In this document: positions 1-9,459 of the stretch, piece by piece
How positions within the stretch are numbered: position 1 is the stretch's first letter
Layout of the letters: the number at the start of each line of letters is the position of its first letter
NCBI GenBank assembly: GCA_009695015.1
Contig: SIBT01000010.1
Coordinates: 1-17,895, forward strand
Source of the DNA: Candidatus Nomurabacteria bacterium
Lineage (GTDB): Bacteria > Patescibacteriota > Minisyncoccia > Phycocordibacterales > UBA9973
Length of the DNA stretch: 17,895 bases
Reading direction: 5' to 3'
Notes under the pieces: model-generated
The model's input: the letters and a program-made list of their open reading frames with translations, nothing else
Database searches by the model: none
What the model was told of the DNA's origin: nothing
Translations under genes and position numbers: made by a program

Positions 1-1619
1 ATTTCTTCATTTAGATATTCTTCTTCCAAATTGAGCAACATTTCATTCACATCTTTTTGTAAATTTTCACTTTTAGCATAAAATTCTTCTGCTTCGTAAA
101 TCAAATCTCCTCGTATATCTTTATAAGTTTCTTTTACTTTTACTAATTTTTTAAAAATAATTTCTGGATCAATACTTTTATCTTGCACACTTTCTTGCCA
201 AAAAGCAACACCTAAGAGCTTTCTTTCGATCGGATCTTTTCTCAACTTTTTTTCGACATTTTCTCTAGCGATTTTAGTCTCTTCTGTTTCAGATCTAAAC
301 TCTAATTCGACTTTTTTTAAATCCTCTAAAAGAGCCTTTTCCGATATGCCGGATTTATTGCTAATCAGAGTTACAAAATGCATTTTCTCTATCGAACTTT
401 CTAAGGAATTTATAAAAGGCAATATCTTTTCTTTTATTTCTCGGCCGACCTTGCGTGGATCATTCTCTCTATTTTTCAAAGATTTATTCAATAGAAACTC
501 AATGATATGTTTGGAATTTTTTATCGCCTCTTTCCAAGCCGATGCGCCCTCTTTCCTGATTAAATCTGCGGGATCAATTCCTTCTGGTAAATCTACCACT
601 TTCACATCCATTCCGAGAGTGAGAGCGATCTTGCCAGCTCGTATGGTCGCACTCGCGCCTGCGCGGTCAGCATCAAAAGCAAGCACAATATTTAAAGCCA
701 AGCGACGTACAAGTCCTAAATTTGAAATAACATTTTCTTTAGAAATCGTAGAGTCCGATAAAGCGGTGCCAGAAGTCGCAACAGTATTTTTATATCCTGC
801 TTGATGTGATAAAACCAAGTCCATTTGTCCTTCAACTAAAATAGAAAAATTATTTTTGCGAATAGAATCTTTGGCTTTGTCTATTCCGAAAAGAACCGAA
901 GATTTGTTAAAAATCAGCGTCTCGGGACTATTTAAATACTTTGCAGACTTTCCGTCATCAACTAAAATTCTACCCGAAAAAGCAATAATACGACCGCTAG
1001 AGTCCGAGATTGGAAACATAATTCTGCCACGAAATCTGTCATACATTCCCTTTTGTTTATCTTCTGGTTTTTTCGCAAGCCCCGCTTTCTCTATCTCCCC
1101 ATCCGTAAAACCTTTTACCTTTAAGTAATCGTAAAGCATACGCCAATCCAAAACAGCGAAACCAACTCTAAAATCTTTGATAGTTTTTTCAACCAGCCCG
1201 CGAGATTTTAAATATTCTTGCGCTGATTTATTATCTTGAAGATTGTTTTCGAAAAACTTCGTAGCCTCTTCTATTACTTCATACAATTTTTCTTTTTCAC
1301 TTTTTATCTCCTTTGCTTCTCTATTGTCTGTATTATAAGCTCCGAGTTCGACTCCGGCACGATCAGCTAAAAGCTTAAGCGCACCCTTAAAATCCAGTCC
1401 TTCAAATTCTTGCACAAAAGTAAAAATATCTCCAGAAGCTCCGCAGCCAAAACAATAATAACTTCCACGCTCCGGTGAGACGAAAAATGAAGGCGTCTTT
1501 TCGTTATGAAAAGGACATCTGCCTTTAGAACTCGCTCCAACCTTATCCAGCTTCATATAAGATGAAACTAGTGAAAGTATATCTATTTTTGATTTTATTT
1601 GATCAACAGATGAAGACAT
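1..1619 (-). CDS. dnaG: DNA primase DnaG (3' end outside window)
   Basis: Synthesises RNA primers for the replicative helicase/polymerase at the fork. I translated the reverse strand from the ATG at 1619 to the window edge: 539 codons without a stop. The N-terminal CHC2 zinc finger is intact (C35, H38 in CPFH; C55, C58 in CFGC), followed by the RNAP-like catalytic core and a Toprim domain with the EGQMD motif (E263-D267) and the metal-binding FDADRAG motif (D316, D318). The last part seen is the start of the charged C-terminal helical region; the very end, where the helicase-binding domain closes, lies off the edge. It sits 57 bp after rpoC on the same strand with no terminator between, so it is probably co-transcribed with rpoBC. 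No Shine-Dalgarno is visible before the ATG. In many bacteria the primary sigma factor gene follows dnaG; that would lie outside this window. Confidence 0.95.
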   Translation of the reverse strand, partial: MSSSVDQIKSKIDILSLVSSYMKLDKVGASSKGRCPFHNEKTPSFFVSPERGSYYCFGCGASGDIFTFVQEFEGLDFKGALKLLADRAGVELGAYNTDNREAKEIKSEKEKLYEVIEEATKFFENNLQDNKSAQEYLKSRGLVEKTIKDFRVGFAVLDWRMLYDYLKVKGFTDGEIEKAGLAKKPEDKQKGMYDRFRGRIMFPISDSSGRIIAFSGRILVDDGKSAKYLNSPETLIFNKSSVLFGIDKAKDSIRKNNFSILVEGQMDLVLSHQAGYKNTVATSGTALSDSTISKENVISNLGLVRRLALNIVLAFDADRAGASATIRAGKIALTLGMDVKVVDLPEGIDPADLIRKEGASAWKEAIKNSKHIIEFLLNKSLKNRENDPRKVGREIKEKILPFINSLESSIEKMHFVTLISNKSGISEKALLEDLKKVELEFRSETEETKIARENVEKKLRKDPIERKLLGVAFWQESVQDKSIDPEIIFKKLVKVKETYKDIRGDLIYEAEEFYAKSENLQKDVNEMLLNLEEEYLNEE

Positions 1620-1676
1620 AAGCTTCTAATTGACCTAATTTTTAATGGAACTACTAAAGAAACAGTTTATTAGTAT

Positions 1677-4600
1677 TTATTTCTCCATAGGAGCCTTGAT
1701 CTTGCTTTTGAATCCAGTACCAGCTGGAATTAATCTACCGATTATGACATTTTCTTTTAGCCCTCGAAGAGAGTCTACACCACCTTTGACTGCGTTTTCG
1801 ATAAGCACGCGGTTAGTGTTTTGGAACGATGCGGCTGAAAGCCAAGATTTAGTACGAAGCGAGACTTCGGTAATACCGAGCACGACAATCTCCGCTTTCG
1901 CTTGCTTGCCTTCTGAATCTTTGCCATGCAATTCTTCAATTCTAGAATTTTCTTCTATCAATGCAGTATTCTCTACAATGTCCCCGATAGAAAAATTGGT
2001 ATCACCTGCATCTTTTATTTTTCGGCGAGAAAACATTTGACGAATAATTATTTCTGTATGCTTTCTGGAAATCGAAGCACTCTGCAGTTCATAAACTTTA
2101 TTTATTTCTCGAATGATATACTTTTCGACTAATTCCTTATTTCCAAATTTAAAGATCTCAGCAATATCCGCTGATCCATTGGTTAAAATATCTCCTTTTT
2201 TGACTTTGTCACCCACTTTAACTGTTGGCGTTCTATGAAAAGTTACAACATATTCAATCTCATTCGGTTTGCCATCAAGCTTTGTATCAGAGAGCACTTT
2301 TATTATTTTTTCCCCAACGGACTTTGTATTGAGAACAGATTTTCCACCTGAGCGCACAGATATGTCTTTTACCACAATAGAAATCACTTCTCCATCAGTC
2401 TGTGAGACAATTGCCGAATTTTTTGGAATTCTTCTTTCAAATATTTCTTCAACACGTGGTAACCCCGTAGTAATGTCTGTCCCAGCCACTCCTCCCGCGT
2501 GAAACGTTCGGAGCGTGAGTTGAGTACCTGGCTCTCCTATGGCCTGAGCTGCAATAATACCAACAGCTTCACCGAGCTTCACTAAATGATTTCGTCCTAA
2601 ATCGAGTCCATAACAATTAACGCAAAGACCATGAACAGTACGACAAGTGAGAGGAGAGCGAACGAAAACTTCAGTAAAACCAGCGCCTTCAATGTTGTAA
2701 GCTTCTTCTTTGGTAACCAAAAATCCTTTCTTGTAAATTACATTGCCATTTTTATCTTTTAAGTCACTTGCTAATACCCGTCCACGAATGTTTTTTGAAA
2801 GTGGAATTTCAATTCCAGAAATATCCTCTCTGGTAACTATTCTGCCCTCGCGAGTACCACAATCCACTTCAGTAATAACCACATCTTGCGCGACATCCAC
2901 CAATCTTCGAGTCAGATATCCAGCTTTCGCAGTATTTAACGCCGTATCTGAAGCACCTTTTCGAGCGCCATGAGTAATAACGAAATATTCAATTGGAGAA
3001 AGTCCTTCTTGATAACAAGGAATAATTGGAAATTCCAAAGTCTTACCTTGGTTATTTTGGATAAGCCCAATCATACCAGTCATTTGCATAAGACTCGACA
3101 TCGTACCTCGAGCTTTGGAAGTAAATAGATCATAGGTGGAACTATGTTTATCGAGTGTTTTCGGTAGAACTTTTTCCAAATCTTTCTTTGTATGTGTCCA
3201 AATTTCAATAATCTTTTGATATTTTTCTTCCTCCGATAAAAGACCTTCACTCCACTGCGATATTATCTCTTCTTCAAGTTTTTTACCTTGCGCTATAATT
3301 TTCGGTTTCTCAGTAGATACAGAGACATTGTCGAGCCCCCAAGTGGTACCAGAAACTGTCGAATATTTAAAACCGAATGCTTTAATTTTATCCAAAATAG
3401 CTGGAGTATTATCCACTCCCGAGTGCACGATGAGTTCATCTAAAAGCATTGACAACCGGTCTTGAGTCATCTCATCGTTCACATAAGAAAAATCGGATGG
3501 CAAAATACTATTGAAAAGAATTTTTCCAACAGTAGTGTCGAAAATTTTTCCATCAAATTTTTTATATCGTAACGAGTCTGTCGCCAGAACTTTTATTTTA
3601 GCGCGTAGAGAAATAAATCCATATTCATAAGCTAAAATAGCGGTATTGGTACTTGAAAAGTATTTACCTTCACCCTCTTCTCCATCCACTATTTTAGTCA
3701 TCCAATAACTTCCGAGCACCATATCCATACGAGGATGCACTATCGGATCGCCATTTTGAGGTTTGAGTAAATTTTTATTCGCCACCATTAATTCCTTGGC
3801 TTCCCATTGCGCTTCCTCGAGGAGTGGAACATAAACAGCCATTTGGTCACCATCGAAGTCAGCATTAAAAGCCTGACAGACAAGAGGGTGAACTTGAATG
3901 GCATTACCTTCAATCAGAATCGGGTTGAAAGCCTGAATACCCAAACGGTGAAGAGTCGGCGCGCGGTTTAAGAGAACATATTTTCCTGCAATAACTTCTT
4001 CGAGCATCGCCCAGACGTCTGGAGTACGTTCTTCGATAAGTTTATTTGCTCCTCGAATATTAAAGGCAAGCTCAGCTTGTAAAATTTTAGAAATTACAAA
4101 TGGTCGAAAAAGTTCAAGAGCCATGTGCTTCGGCAAACCACACTGATTGAGCGCGAGCTCGGGACCGACGACAATGACTGAACGTCCGGAATAGTCAACT
4201 CTTTTTCCAAGCAAATTTTGACGAAAAAGACCTTGTTTGGATTTCAAATTATCCGATAATGATTTCAAGGGACGTTTTTGAGATTGACTCATCGCGGCCG
4301 AATCATTCTGTTTTGCAATTGAATTATCAATCAGCGCATCAACTGCTTCCTGAATAATTCTTTTTTCGTTTCGAAGAATTACGTCTGGCGCATTGATTTC
4401 TTTCAACTTCTTCAAGCGATTATTTCTGTTTATCACACGACGATAAAGATCATTTAGGTCTGAAGTCGCGTGCCTGCCTCCATCGAGAGCAACCATCGGG
4501 CGCAATACTGGTGGAATAACTGGAATAATAGTTAGAAACATCCATTCGGGACGAATGCTAGCATAAATCATAGCGCGAATAAGAGAAAGCCTTTTTTGTA

Positions 4601-5345
4601 ATTTCTCTTTTTCAATCACGCTCGCTTTTTCTATCATCTTTTCGGTATGAACTTTTAATTTATTTAAATCTAGGTTTTTGAAAATAGAGTAAATGGCTTC
4701 TGCGCCGATGTTTGCTTCAAAACATGTTCCGTATTTTAATGAATAATGATGAAAAGAAATTTCATTCAAAACTTTTCCTTCATAAATTTCTCCAATTTCT
4801 TTTTTAGTTATAGAAAGTAAATTTTTCAATTTCTCTCTAGTATCATCATCAGCTGCATTTTTTAATTTAGCTTTATATTCTCTATCTAAATTCGTAATTA
4901 CAGACGTTTTTTCTTCTTCGTGAACTTTTGTAATTATATATCCCGCAAAATATATGACCTTTTCGAGATCAGAAACAGAGATATTGAGCAAGATACTCAT
5001 GCGCGAAGGCACTCCACGCAAAAACCAAATATGAGAGACTGGAGTTCCAAGCTCGATGTGCCCCATACGCTCACGACGCACGATGGAACGAGTCACTTCG
5101 ACTCCACATTTTTCACAAATAATATCTTTATAACGAATTCGACGATATTTTCCACAATAACATTCATAATCTTTTTCCGGTCCGAATATTTTTTCATCAA
5201 AGAGACCTCCGCGCTCACTCCTACCTGTACGATAATTTATCGTTTCCGGTTTAGTGACTTCGCCAAAAGACCATTCCTTGATTTGCTCGGGTGAAGCGAG
5301 ACGCAGAGCGATCGAATCAAATTCAGTTGTGTTTAAAGTTTTCAT
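1677..5345 (-). CDS. rpoC: RNA polymerase beta' subunit RpoC
   Basis: Largest catalytic subunit of the core RNA polymerase, 1222 aa with the chosen start. The N-terminal zinc ribbon has C62, C64, C77 and C80; the catalytic Mg-binding loop NADFDGDQM lies at 494-502; the second zinc site is C829, C901, C908, C911; the bridge-helix/trigger-loop region follows ([19 protein letters not shown]). The open frame extends 16 codons further upstream, into the end of rpoB, but conserved RpoC sequence begins near [11 protein letters not shown], so I start at the ATG at 5345, 7 bp after the rpoB stop. A perfect GGAGGAG lies inside the last codons of rpoB (5367-5373), but 21 nt from this ATG, too far for normal use. 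The protein is shorter than the E. coli subunit (about 1400 aa), consistent with absence of the large lineage insertions. Translationally linked to rpoB; dnaG follows. Confidence 0.98.
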   Translation of the reverse strand: MKTLNTTEFDSIALRLASPEQIKEWSFGEVTKPETINYRTGRSERGGLFDEKIFGPEKDYECYCGKYRRIRYKDIICEKCGVEVTRSIVRRERMGHIELGTPVSHIWFLRGVPSRMSILLNISVSDLEKVIYFAGYIITKVHEEEKTSVITNLDREYKAKLKNAADDDTREKLKNLLSITKKEIGEIYEGKVLNEISFHHYSLKYGTCFEANIGAEAIYSIFKNLDLNKLKVHTEKMIEKASVIEKEKLQKRLSLIRAMIYASIRPEWMFLTIIPVIPPVLRPMVALDGGRHATSDLNDLYRRVINRNNRLKKLKEINAPDVILRNEKRIIQEAVDALIDNSIAKQNDSAAMSQSQKRPLKSLSDNLKSKQGLFRQNLLGKRVDYSGRSVIVVGPELALNQCGLPKHMALELFRPFVISKILQAELAFNIRGANKLIEERTPDVWAMLEEVIAGKYVLLNRAPTLHRLGIQAFNPILIEGNAIQVHPLVCQAFNADFDGDQMAVYVPLLEEAQWEAKELMVANKNLLKPQNGDPIVHPRMDMVLGSYWMTKIVDGEEGEGKYFSSTNTAILAYEYGFISLRAKIKVLATDSLRYKKFDGKIFDTTVGKILFNSILPSDFSYVNDEMTQDRLSMLLDELIVHSGVDNTPAILDKIKAFGFKYSTVSGTTWGLDNVSVSTEKPKIIAQGKKLEEEIISQWSEGLLSEEEKYQKIIEIWTHTKKDLEKVLPKTLDKHSSTYDLFTSKARGTMSSLMQMTGMIGLIQNNQGKTLEFPIIPCYQEGLSPIEYFVITHGARKGASDTALNTAKAGYLTRRLVDVAQDVVITEVDCGTREGRIVTREDISGIEIPLSKNIRGRVLASDLKDKNGNVIYKKGFLVTKEEAYNIEGAGFTEVFVRSPLTCRTVHGLCVNCYGLDLGRNHLVKLGEAVGIIAAQAIGEPGTQLTLRTFHAGGVAGTDITTGLPRVEEIFERRIPKNSAIVSQTDGEVISIVVKDISVRSGGKSVLNTKSVGEKIIKVLSDTKLDGKPNEIEYVVTFHRTPTVKVGDKVKKGDILTNGSADIAEIFKFGNKELVEKYIIREINKVYELQSASISRKHTEIIIRQMFSRRKIKDAGDTNFSIGDIVENTALIEENSRIEELHGKDSEGKQAKAEIVVLGITEVSLRTKSWLSAASFQNTNRVLIENAVKGGVDSLRGLKENVIIGRLIPAGTGFKSKIKAPMEK

Positions 5346-5352
5346 ATGAATT

Positions 5353-8300
5353 TTATTTATTATTATCTCCTCCACCTTTTCTAAGGTCGACATCCATCGC
5401 TAGTCCTCTCAAATAATTCAAGAGCACGTTGAAAGACGCCGGAGAATTTGGTGGTCTTATCGTCTCGTTTTTGATAATAGAATCGAATGTCGCCGAACGG
5501 CCAAGGATGTCGTCAGATTTAATCGTAAGCATTTCGCGTAAAGTATACGCAGCGCCATAACCTTCGAGTGCCCAGACTTCCATTTCTCCGAATCTCTGCC
5601 CGCCACCTTGCGCCTTTCCGCCGAGGGGTTGCTGAGTAATAAGCGAGTAGGGTCCAATCGAACGCATATGAATCTTGTCTTCCACCATGTGGTGTAGCTT
5701 GAGCATGTACATATAACCCACAGCTACATCTTGTTTAAAAGCTTCCCCGGTACGTCCGTCAAAAAGTTTTAATTTACCATTTTCTGGAAGTCCGGCTTTT
5801 ACTAATTCTTCTTTTATTTCTTCGTGTTTCGCACCCAAAAATGGTGGAACGATCGCTTGATAACCCAGACTGTTTGCAGCCATACCAAGATGCATTTCTA
5901 AAATTTGTCCCAAATTCATACGAGAAGGGACGCCGAGTGGCGAGAGAATGATGTCGATAGGTGTACCGTCTGCAGTATAAGGCATATCTTCTTCAGGTAA
6001 AATTGTAGAAATAACTCCTTTGTTACCGTGTCTACCTGAGAGTTTATCGCCGACAGAAATATTTCTAATTTGCGCGACTTCAATTATTATTTTTTTAATA
6101 ATTCCAGCTTCGAGAGAATATCCAAGATCTCGAGAGAAAATCTTTACACCAATAACCCTTCCCCGCTTGCCGTGTTCTACTCGGAGCGATGTATCTTTTA
6201 CATCACGCGCTTTTTCCGCAAAAATCGAACGCAATAGTCTCTCTTCTGGAGTAAGTTCAGTCTCGCCTTTTGGTGTAATTTTGCCAACTAAAATATCATT
6301 TTCGCGAACTTCGGCACCGATACGAACAATACCATCTTCATCTAAATCTTTTAACTTGAGTTCTCCGACATTTGGTATATCTCGAGTAGTAATTTCAGGT
6401 CCGAGCTTAGTATCTCGAACAACTGCAATAAATTCTTCTACATACACTGATGTAAATTTACTCTTTTTCACTAAACGTTCAGAGACAACAATTGCATCTT
6501 CATATGTTGATCCAGACCAGGATAAAAAAGCTACGAAAATATTTTGTCCAAGTGAAATCTGTCCACCGACACTACTACTCGTATCTGCTAATACATCACC
6601 TTTACTTATTTTGTCTCCCACGTTCACAAGTGGACGTTGATGAAATACAGCAAAGTTATTATTTCGCATGAAATTAACGAGGCTGTAAGTTTTCTCAGAT
6701 TTTTCTGATTTCCCTGATTTATTTTGAACAACGATCTTCTTTGCATCTAGATAGGAAATGACACCATCTTCTTCGGAGATAATTAATCTACCTGAATCCC
6801 GAGCTGCTAATTCTTCGACACCGGTAGCGACAAGTGGCGCTTCGGGCAATACACACGGCACAGCTTGCTTCTGCATGTTACTTCCCATGAGTGCTCTATT
6901 GGCATTATTGTGTTCCAAAAATGGAATCATTGAAGTCGCAACAGAAAAAGCTTGATTGGTAGATACGTCAATAAAATCAACTTTATTTCTAGAAACAGCA
7001 CCCGGTTCTGTTTTAATTCTCGCTTCTACTTTTTCCTCGGTTATTTTTCCATTAGCATCATAAGGAATTCCAGCATGGGCAATGTTATATTTCTCTTCCT
7101 CGAGTGCGTTTAAATAAACTACTTCACCTGTAATTTTGCCATTCTGAACTTTGATATAAGGTGTCTCAATAATTCCGAAATCATTTATTTTTGCATAAGT
7201 TGAAAGATGTAGAATCAGTCCAATATTGGGACCTTCGGGAGTATGAATCGGGCAGACTCTACCATAGTGAGAAGGGTGCACGTCACGCACTTCGAGTCCG
7301 GCACGTTCACGAGTGAGCCCCCCAGGTCCAAGAGCAGAGAGTAGACGAATGTGCTCAGTTTCCGCAAGCACATTTTCTTGATTCATAAATTGCGAAAGTT
7401 GGTTAGTGGTGAAAAATTCTTTAATGCGAGCCTGGAGAGGGCGTTGATTGATGATAGCAATAGGCATTGCGGTATCAACATCCACAATAGACATTCGGTC
7501 TTGAATATTTCTCTTGATCTGCATCATACCTGTGCGTACTTTCTGTTGAAGAATTTCACCGACAAATCGGACGCGTCTTTGACCTAAATGATCTATATCA
7601 TCGCTTTTTGCATCAGAAGTATTGTTTAGAACAATGATATTCATAATCACCGTTACTAAATCTTCTTTGGAAATAGTCCGGCGAGCTATAGCTACCTCAT
7701 CCATCGGTTTATTAAAACGCTTATTAAATCTAAAACGGCCAACTGGAGAAAGATCATATCGCTCTGCAGTAAATAAAGAATTGATGAATTCTTTGGCATT
7801 ATCAGCTGTCGCCATATCGCCATCCCTCAAGCGCTTGTAAATTTCAATATAAGAATCATTTAAACTCTTAACTCCATCTTTTTCTAAACAAATTTTTATC
7901 GTCTCTTCAAAAAGAGAAGCACTACCCTGCCCATCCGGCAAACGTACATCTTTCCCAGAAAAGGCCTTTAAAATCGCCTCATTATTTTCATAACCCATCG
8001 CTCGCAAAAGCGCAGTCGCAGGGAATTTTCTCTTTTTATCTATCCTGATATAAATACAACCGTCAGCTTCGGATTCTATTTCTATCCACACGCCACGAGC
8101 TGGAATAATTTTAGCGCCAAAGTATCTATTACCTTTACTTTCCGATTCTGTAAAGAAAACTCCGAAACTTCTGGCAAGCTGCGGCACGATCACCCGCTCT
8201 ACTCCATTTATGATAAAAGTTCCGTGAGAGGTCATCAGAGGAAGTTCAGACATGAAAATCTCTTGTTCTTTTGTGGTGCCTAAAATTTTATTTGTTAACT

Positions 8301-8580
8301 TCACCCGAGCCTTCAGAAGCCCTTGGTAAGAGAGTTTATTTATTTTAGCGTTATTCTCATCGTACTTACATTCACTAAGTGAAAAAGAAGTGAATTCGAG
8401 TTGGAATTTTTTAGCAGAGTAATCACTAATCGGAGAAAATTCTTTGAAGACTTCACCGATTCCATGCTCTATCAACCATTTAAAACTCTTGAGTTGAGCT
8501 TCAATCAAATTTGGAAATTCGACCAGAGGTTTTTTATATCTAGAAAAATATTTCTTTGGACGCGCTTTTTCTATATGCAT
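5353..8580 (-). CDS. rpoB: RNA polymerase beta subunit RpoB
   Basis: Second large catalytic subunit of RNA polymerase, 1075 aa, compared with 1342 in E. coli and about 1190 in Bacillus; the difference fits loss of variable insertions in a streamlined genome. Visible landmarks are the lobe/protrusion region, the rifampicin-pocket segment around 391-422 (QLSQFMNQEN, then SALGPGGLTRERAGLEVRD), the GRHGNKG motif at 849-855, and the C-terminal clamp region ending near DDILGRS. Within the rifampicin pocket several positions differ from sensitive enzymes: N400 aligns with E. coli D516, A406 with S522 and L413 with R529, while H410 (H526) and S415 (S531) are kept. It is the first gene of the rpoB-rpoC-dnaG unit, about 150 nt downstream of a strong promoter. 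There is no Shine-Dalgarno before the ATG. The last codons encode GGGDNNK and contain a GGAGGAG placed upstream of rpoC. Confidence 0.98.
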   Translation of the reverse strand: MHIEKARPKKYFSRYKKPLVEFPNLIEAQLKSFKWLIEHGIGEVFKEFSPISDYSAKKFQLEFTSFSLSECKYDENNAKINKLSYQGLLKARVKLTNKILGTTKEQEIFMSELPLMTSHGTFIINGVERVIVPQLARSFGVFFTESESKGNRYFGAKIIPARGVWIEIESEADGCIYIRIDKKRKFPATALLRAMGYENNEAILKAFSGKDVRLPDGQGSASLFEETIKICLEKDGVKSLNDSYIEIYKRLRDGDMATADNAKEFINSLFTAERYDLSPVGRFRFNKRFNKPMDEVAIARRTISKEDLVTVIMNIIVLNNTSDAKSDDIDHLGQRRVRFVGEILQQKVRTGMMQIKRNIQDRMSIVDVDTAMPIAIINQRPLQARIKEFFTTNQLSQFMNQENVLAETEHIRLLSALGPGGLTRERAGLEVRDVHPSHYGRVCPIHTPEGPNIGLILHLSTYAKINDFGIIETPYIKVQNGKITGEVVYLNALEEEKYNIAHAGIPYDANGKITEEKVEARIKTEPGAVSRNKVDFIDVSTNQAFSVATSMIPFLEHNNANRALMGSNMQKQAVPCVLPEAPLVATGVEELAARDSGRLIISEEDGVISYLDAKKIVVQNKSGKSEKSEKTYSLVNFMRNNNFAVFHQRPLVNVGDKISKGDVLADTSSSVGGQISLGQNIFVAFLSWSGSTYEDAIVVSERLVKKSKFTSVYVEEFIAVVRDTKLGPEITTRDIPNVGELKLKDLDEDGIVRIGAEVRENDILVGKITPKGETELTPEERLLRSIFAEKARDVKDTSLRVEHGKRGRVIGVKIFSRDLGYSLEAGIIKKIIIEVAQIRNISVGDKLSGRHGNKGVISTILPEEDMPYTADGTPIDIILSPLGVPSRMNLGQILEMHLGMAANSLGYQAIVPPFLGAKHEEIKEELVKAGLPENGKLKLFDGRTGEAFKQDVAVGYMYMLKLHHMVEDKIHMRSIGPYSLITQQPLGGKAQGGGQRFGEMEVWALEGYGAAYTLREMLTIKSDDILGRSATFDSIIKNETIRPPNSPASFNVLLNYLRGLAMDVDLRKGGGDNNK

Positions 8581-8590
8581 AAGTGAGTTT

Positions 8591-8637
8591 TTCTAAAAAA
8601 AAACAAAAAAGCCAAAAGGAAATACCTCTTATAGCTT
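8591..8637 (-). terminator. Attenuator-like hairpin in the rpoB leader
   Basis: On the minus strand, AAGAGG (8625-8630) can pair with CCTTTT (8614-8619) around a 5-nt loop, with one G-U pair. An outer AAGC/GCTT pairing (8634-8637 with 8609-8612) extends it across a small internal loop. It is followed at once by a run of 15 T interrupted by one G (8594-8610), ending about 13 nt before the rpoB ATG. Because the rpoB promoter lies upstream, this would act on the rpoBC transcript itself rather than end a previous gene. The stem is AU-rich, so it would probably be a partial terminator. On the plus strand there is no T-run after the hairpin, so it does not serve a plus-strand gene. Confidence 0.5.
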
Positions 8638-8646
8638 CTTTAAAAT

Positions 8647-8712
8647 TTATTTAGATATGATTAAGTTAAAAACCCTAGTAATAAAAGCACCCAAAAGCAC
8701 TAAGGATTGCAT
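8647..8712 (-). CDS. Possible 21-codon leader ORF upstream of rpoB
   Basis: An ATG at 8712 opens a 21-codon frame ending in TAA at 8647, wholly inside the rpoB leader, about 21 nt after the predicted transcription start and about 10 nt before the attenuator-like hairpin. The peptide is hydrophobic, with four Leu and three Ile, starting MQSLVLLGAF. There is no Shine-Dalgarno, but neither do the real genes here have one. Position between promoter and hairpin is the arrangement of a leader-peptide attenuator; a 21-codon ORF in AT-rich DNA may also arise by chance, and no run of one regulatory amino acid is present. Confidence 0.25.
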   Translation of the reverse strand: MQSLVLLGAFITRVFNLIISK

Positions 8713-8739
8713 CCAATACTCAATCAATGAATCCAATAC
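8711..8739. repeat. 9-bp direct repeat at the rpoB transcription start
   Basis: ATCCAATAC occurs at 8711-8719 and again at 8731-8739, exactly 20 bp apart (two helical turns). The second copy abuts the -10 box (8740-8745) and covers the predicted start site. The spacing and placement suit a regulator-binding site, but no known regulator consensus is recognised. Confidence 0.45.
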
Positions 8740-8767
8740 AGTATACTTATCCCCATTTTTTTGTCAA
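8740..8767 (-). promoter_or_regulatory. Promoter of the rpoB-rpoC-dnaG unit
   Basis: Minus-strand TTGACA (8762-8767), 16-bp spacer, TATACT (8740-8745): a perfect -35 and a near-perfect -10. The predicted start is near 8733, giving a leader of about 150 nt before rpoB. It begins only 26 bp after the trmD stop codon, so rpoB is not dependent on trmD transcription. Confidence 0.8.
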
Positions 8768-8774
8768 CCATTTG

Positions 8775-8788
8775 TTGAGTTAACCCAA
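8775..8788. promoter_or_regulatory. 14-bp palindrome just upstream of the rpoB -35
   Basis: TTGAGTTAACCCAA is a palindrome centred on GTTAAC with a single mismatch, 7 bp upstream of the -35 box. A second, overlapping inverted pair, CAAC-N5-GTTG, runs into the -35 itself (from 8765). It may be an operator or activator site, as there is no U-run that would make it a trmD terminator. Confidence 0.35.
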
Positions 8789-8793
8789 GTTTA

Positions 8794-9444
8794 TTATTTA
8801 TTCTTAGAATTTTTCCAATTTTCAATCAGTTGATGATTCCCCGAAAGTAAAACCTTTGGGACTTTGTAATTTTTGCCCTTATATTTTAAAACTTCCGGAC
8901 GGGTGTAAACTTCGCTCGTCGAGACTCTTTCTTCTTCGAGCGATTCATATTTACCCAAAACTCCCGGAATTTGACGAGAAATGGAATCTATCAAGACCAT
9001 CGCTGGGAGTTCTCCGCCAGTCAAAACATAATCCCCTATTGAAATCTCTTCCGCTCTTAGGATTTTTTGCACGCGTGCATCGATGCCCTCGTATCGGCCG
9101 GAAATCATAATAATATCTGTATATTTTTTTACAGCTTGTTTTGCATATGTGGTTGTGAATTTTTTTCCGGAAGTAGAAAATAGAATAATCTTAACTTTCC
9201 CTTTTTTGGTTTTCTTGTCCGCCATAGCTTTAGCGACGGCGAGTAGAAATAATTCCGGTCGCAAGACCATCCCCGGACCTCCGCCATAAGGCCTATCATC
9301 CACTCGCCTCTTCGGCTCGCAAAAATCCATCGGATTGTAGAAAAGAATTTTTATTTTTTTTTCATTAATAGCCCGCCCCAAAATAGACTCTTTTAAATAA
9401 GAATTAAACATCTCGGGAAAAATTGTGATTATGTGAAAACGCAT
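8794..9444 (-). CDS. trmD: tRNA (guanine37-N1)-methyltransferase TrmD
   Basis: Methylates G37 next to the anticodon of tRNAs reading CNN and some other codons with S-adenosylmethionine, preventing +1 frameshifting. The protein has 216 aa, slightly under the usual 230-250. The SPOUT trefoil-knot domain is complete: N-terminal MRFHIITIFPEMF, the DDRPYGGGPGMVLRPE loop, SGRYEGIDARV, and the cofactor-binding SIGDYVLTGGELPAM. The C-terminal tRNA-binding part (YTRPEVLKYKG, then VLLSGNHQLIENWK) is short. The start ATG at 9444 lies only 12 nt after the U-run of the khpA terminator, and an extended -10 element ends 6 nt before it. The gene ends with tandem TAA TAA. It forms the end of the rpsP-khpA-trmD cluster, which in many bacteria also contains rimM and rplS; neither is present here. 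Confidence 0.97.
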   Translation of the reverse strand: MRFHIITIFPEMFNSYLKESILGRAINEKKIKILFYNPMDFCEPKRRVDDRPYGGGPGMVLRPELFLLAVAKAMADKKTKKGKVKIILFSTSGKKFTTTYAKQAVKKYTDIIMISGRYEGIDARVQKILRAEEISIGDYVLTGGELPAMVLIDSISRQIPGVLGKYESLEEERVSTSEVYTRPEVLKYKGKNYKVPKVLLSGNHQLIENWKNSKNK

Positions 9445-9450
9445 GTTTGT

Positions 9451-9459
9451 ATTGTAACA
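9451..9459 (-). promoter_or_regulatory. Extended -10 element for leaderless trmD
   Basis: Minus strand TGT-TACAAT: an extended -10 (TGN) with a one-mismatch -10 box. Only ACAAAC (6 nt) separates it from the trmD ATG, so a start about 7 nt downstream would fall on the A of ATG. No -35 is recognisable; that region is the upstream terminator stem. Confidence 0.45.

Noticed and set aside
346..1128. Plus-strand open frames across dnaG
   Set aside because: They are antisense shadows of a well-supported primase and show no recognisable protein features.
5345..5393. Sixteen-codon N-terminal extension of rpoC into rpoB
   Set aside because: Conserved RpoC sequence begins at the ATG at 5345, and the extra residues are a by-product of the rpoB end read in another frame.
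6020..6640. 206-codon plus-strand frame opposite rpoB
   Set aside because: It lies fully within conserved rpoB sequence, is Ser/Thr/Pro-rich as typical for antisense frames, and has no start signals.
8686..8701. Tandem AAAAGCAC units in the rpoB leader as a regulatory repeat
   Set aside because: Two short adjacent copies fall within the possible leader ORF and are too short in AT-rich DNA to stand apart from chance.
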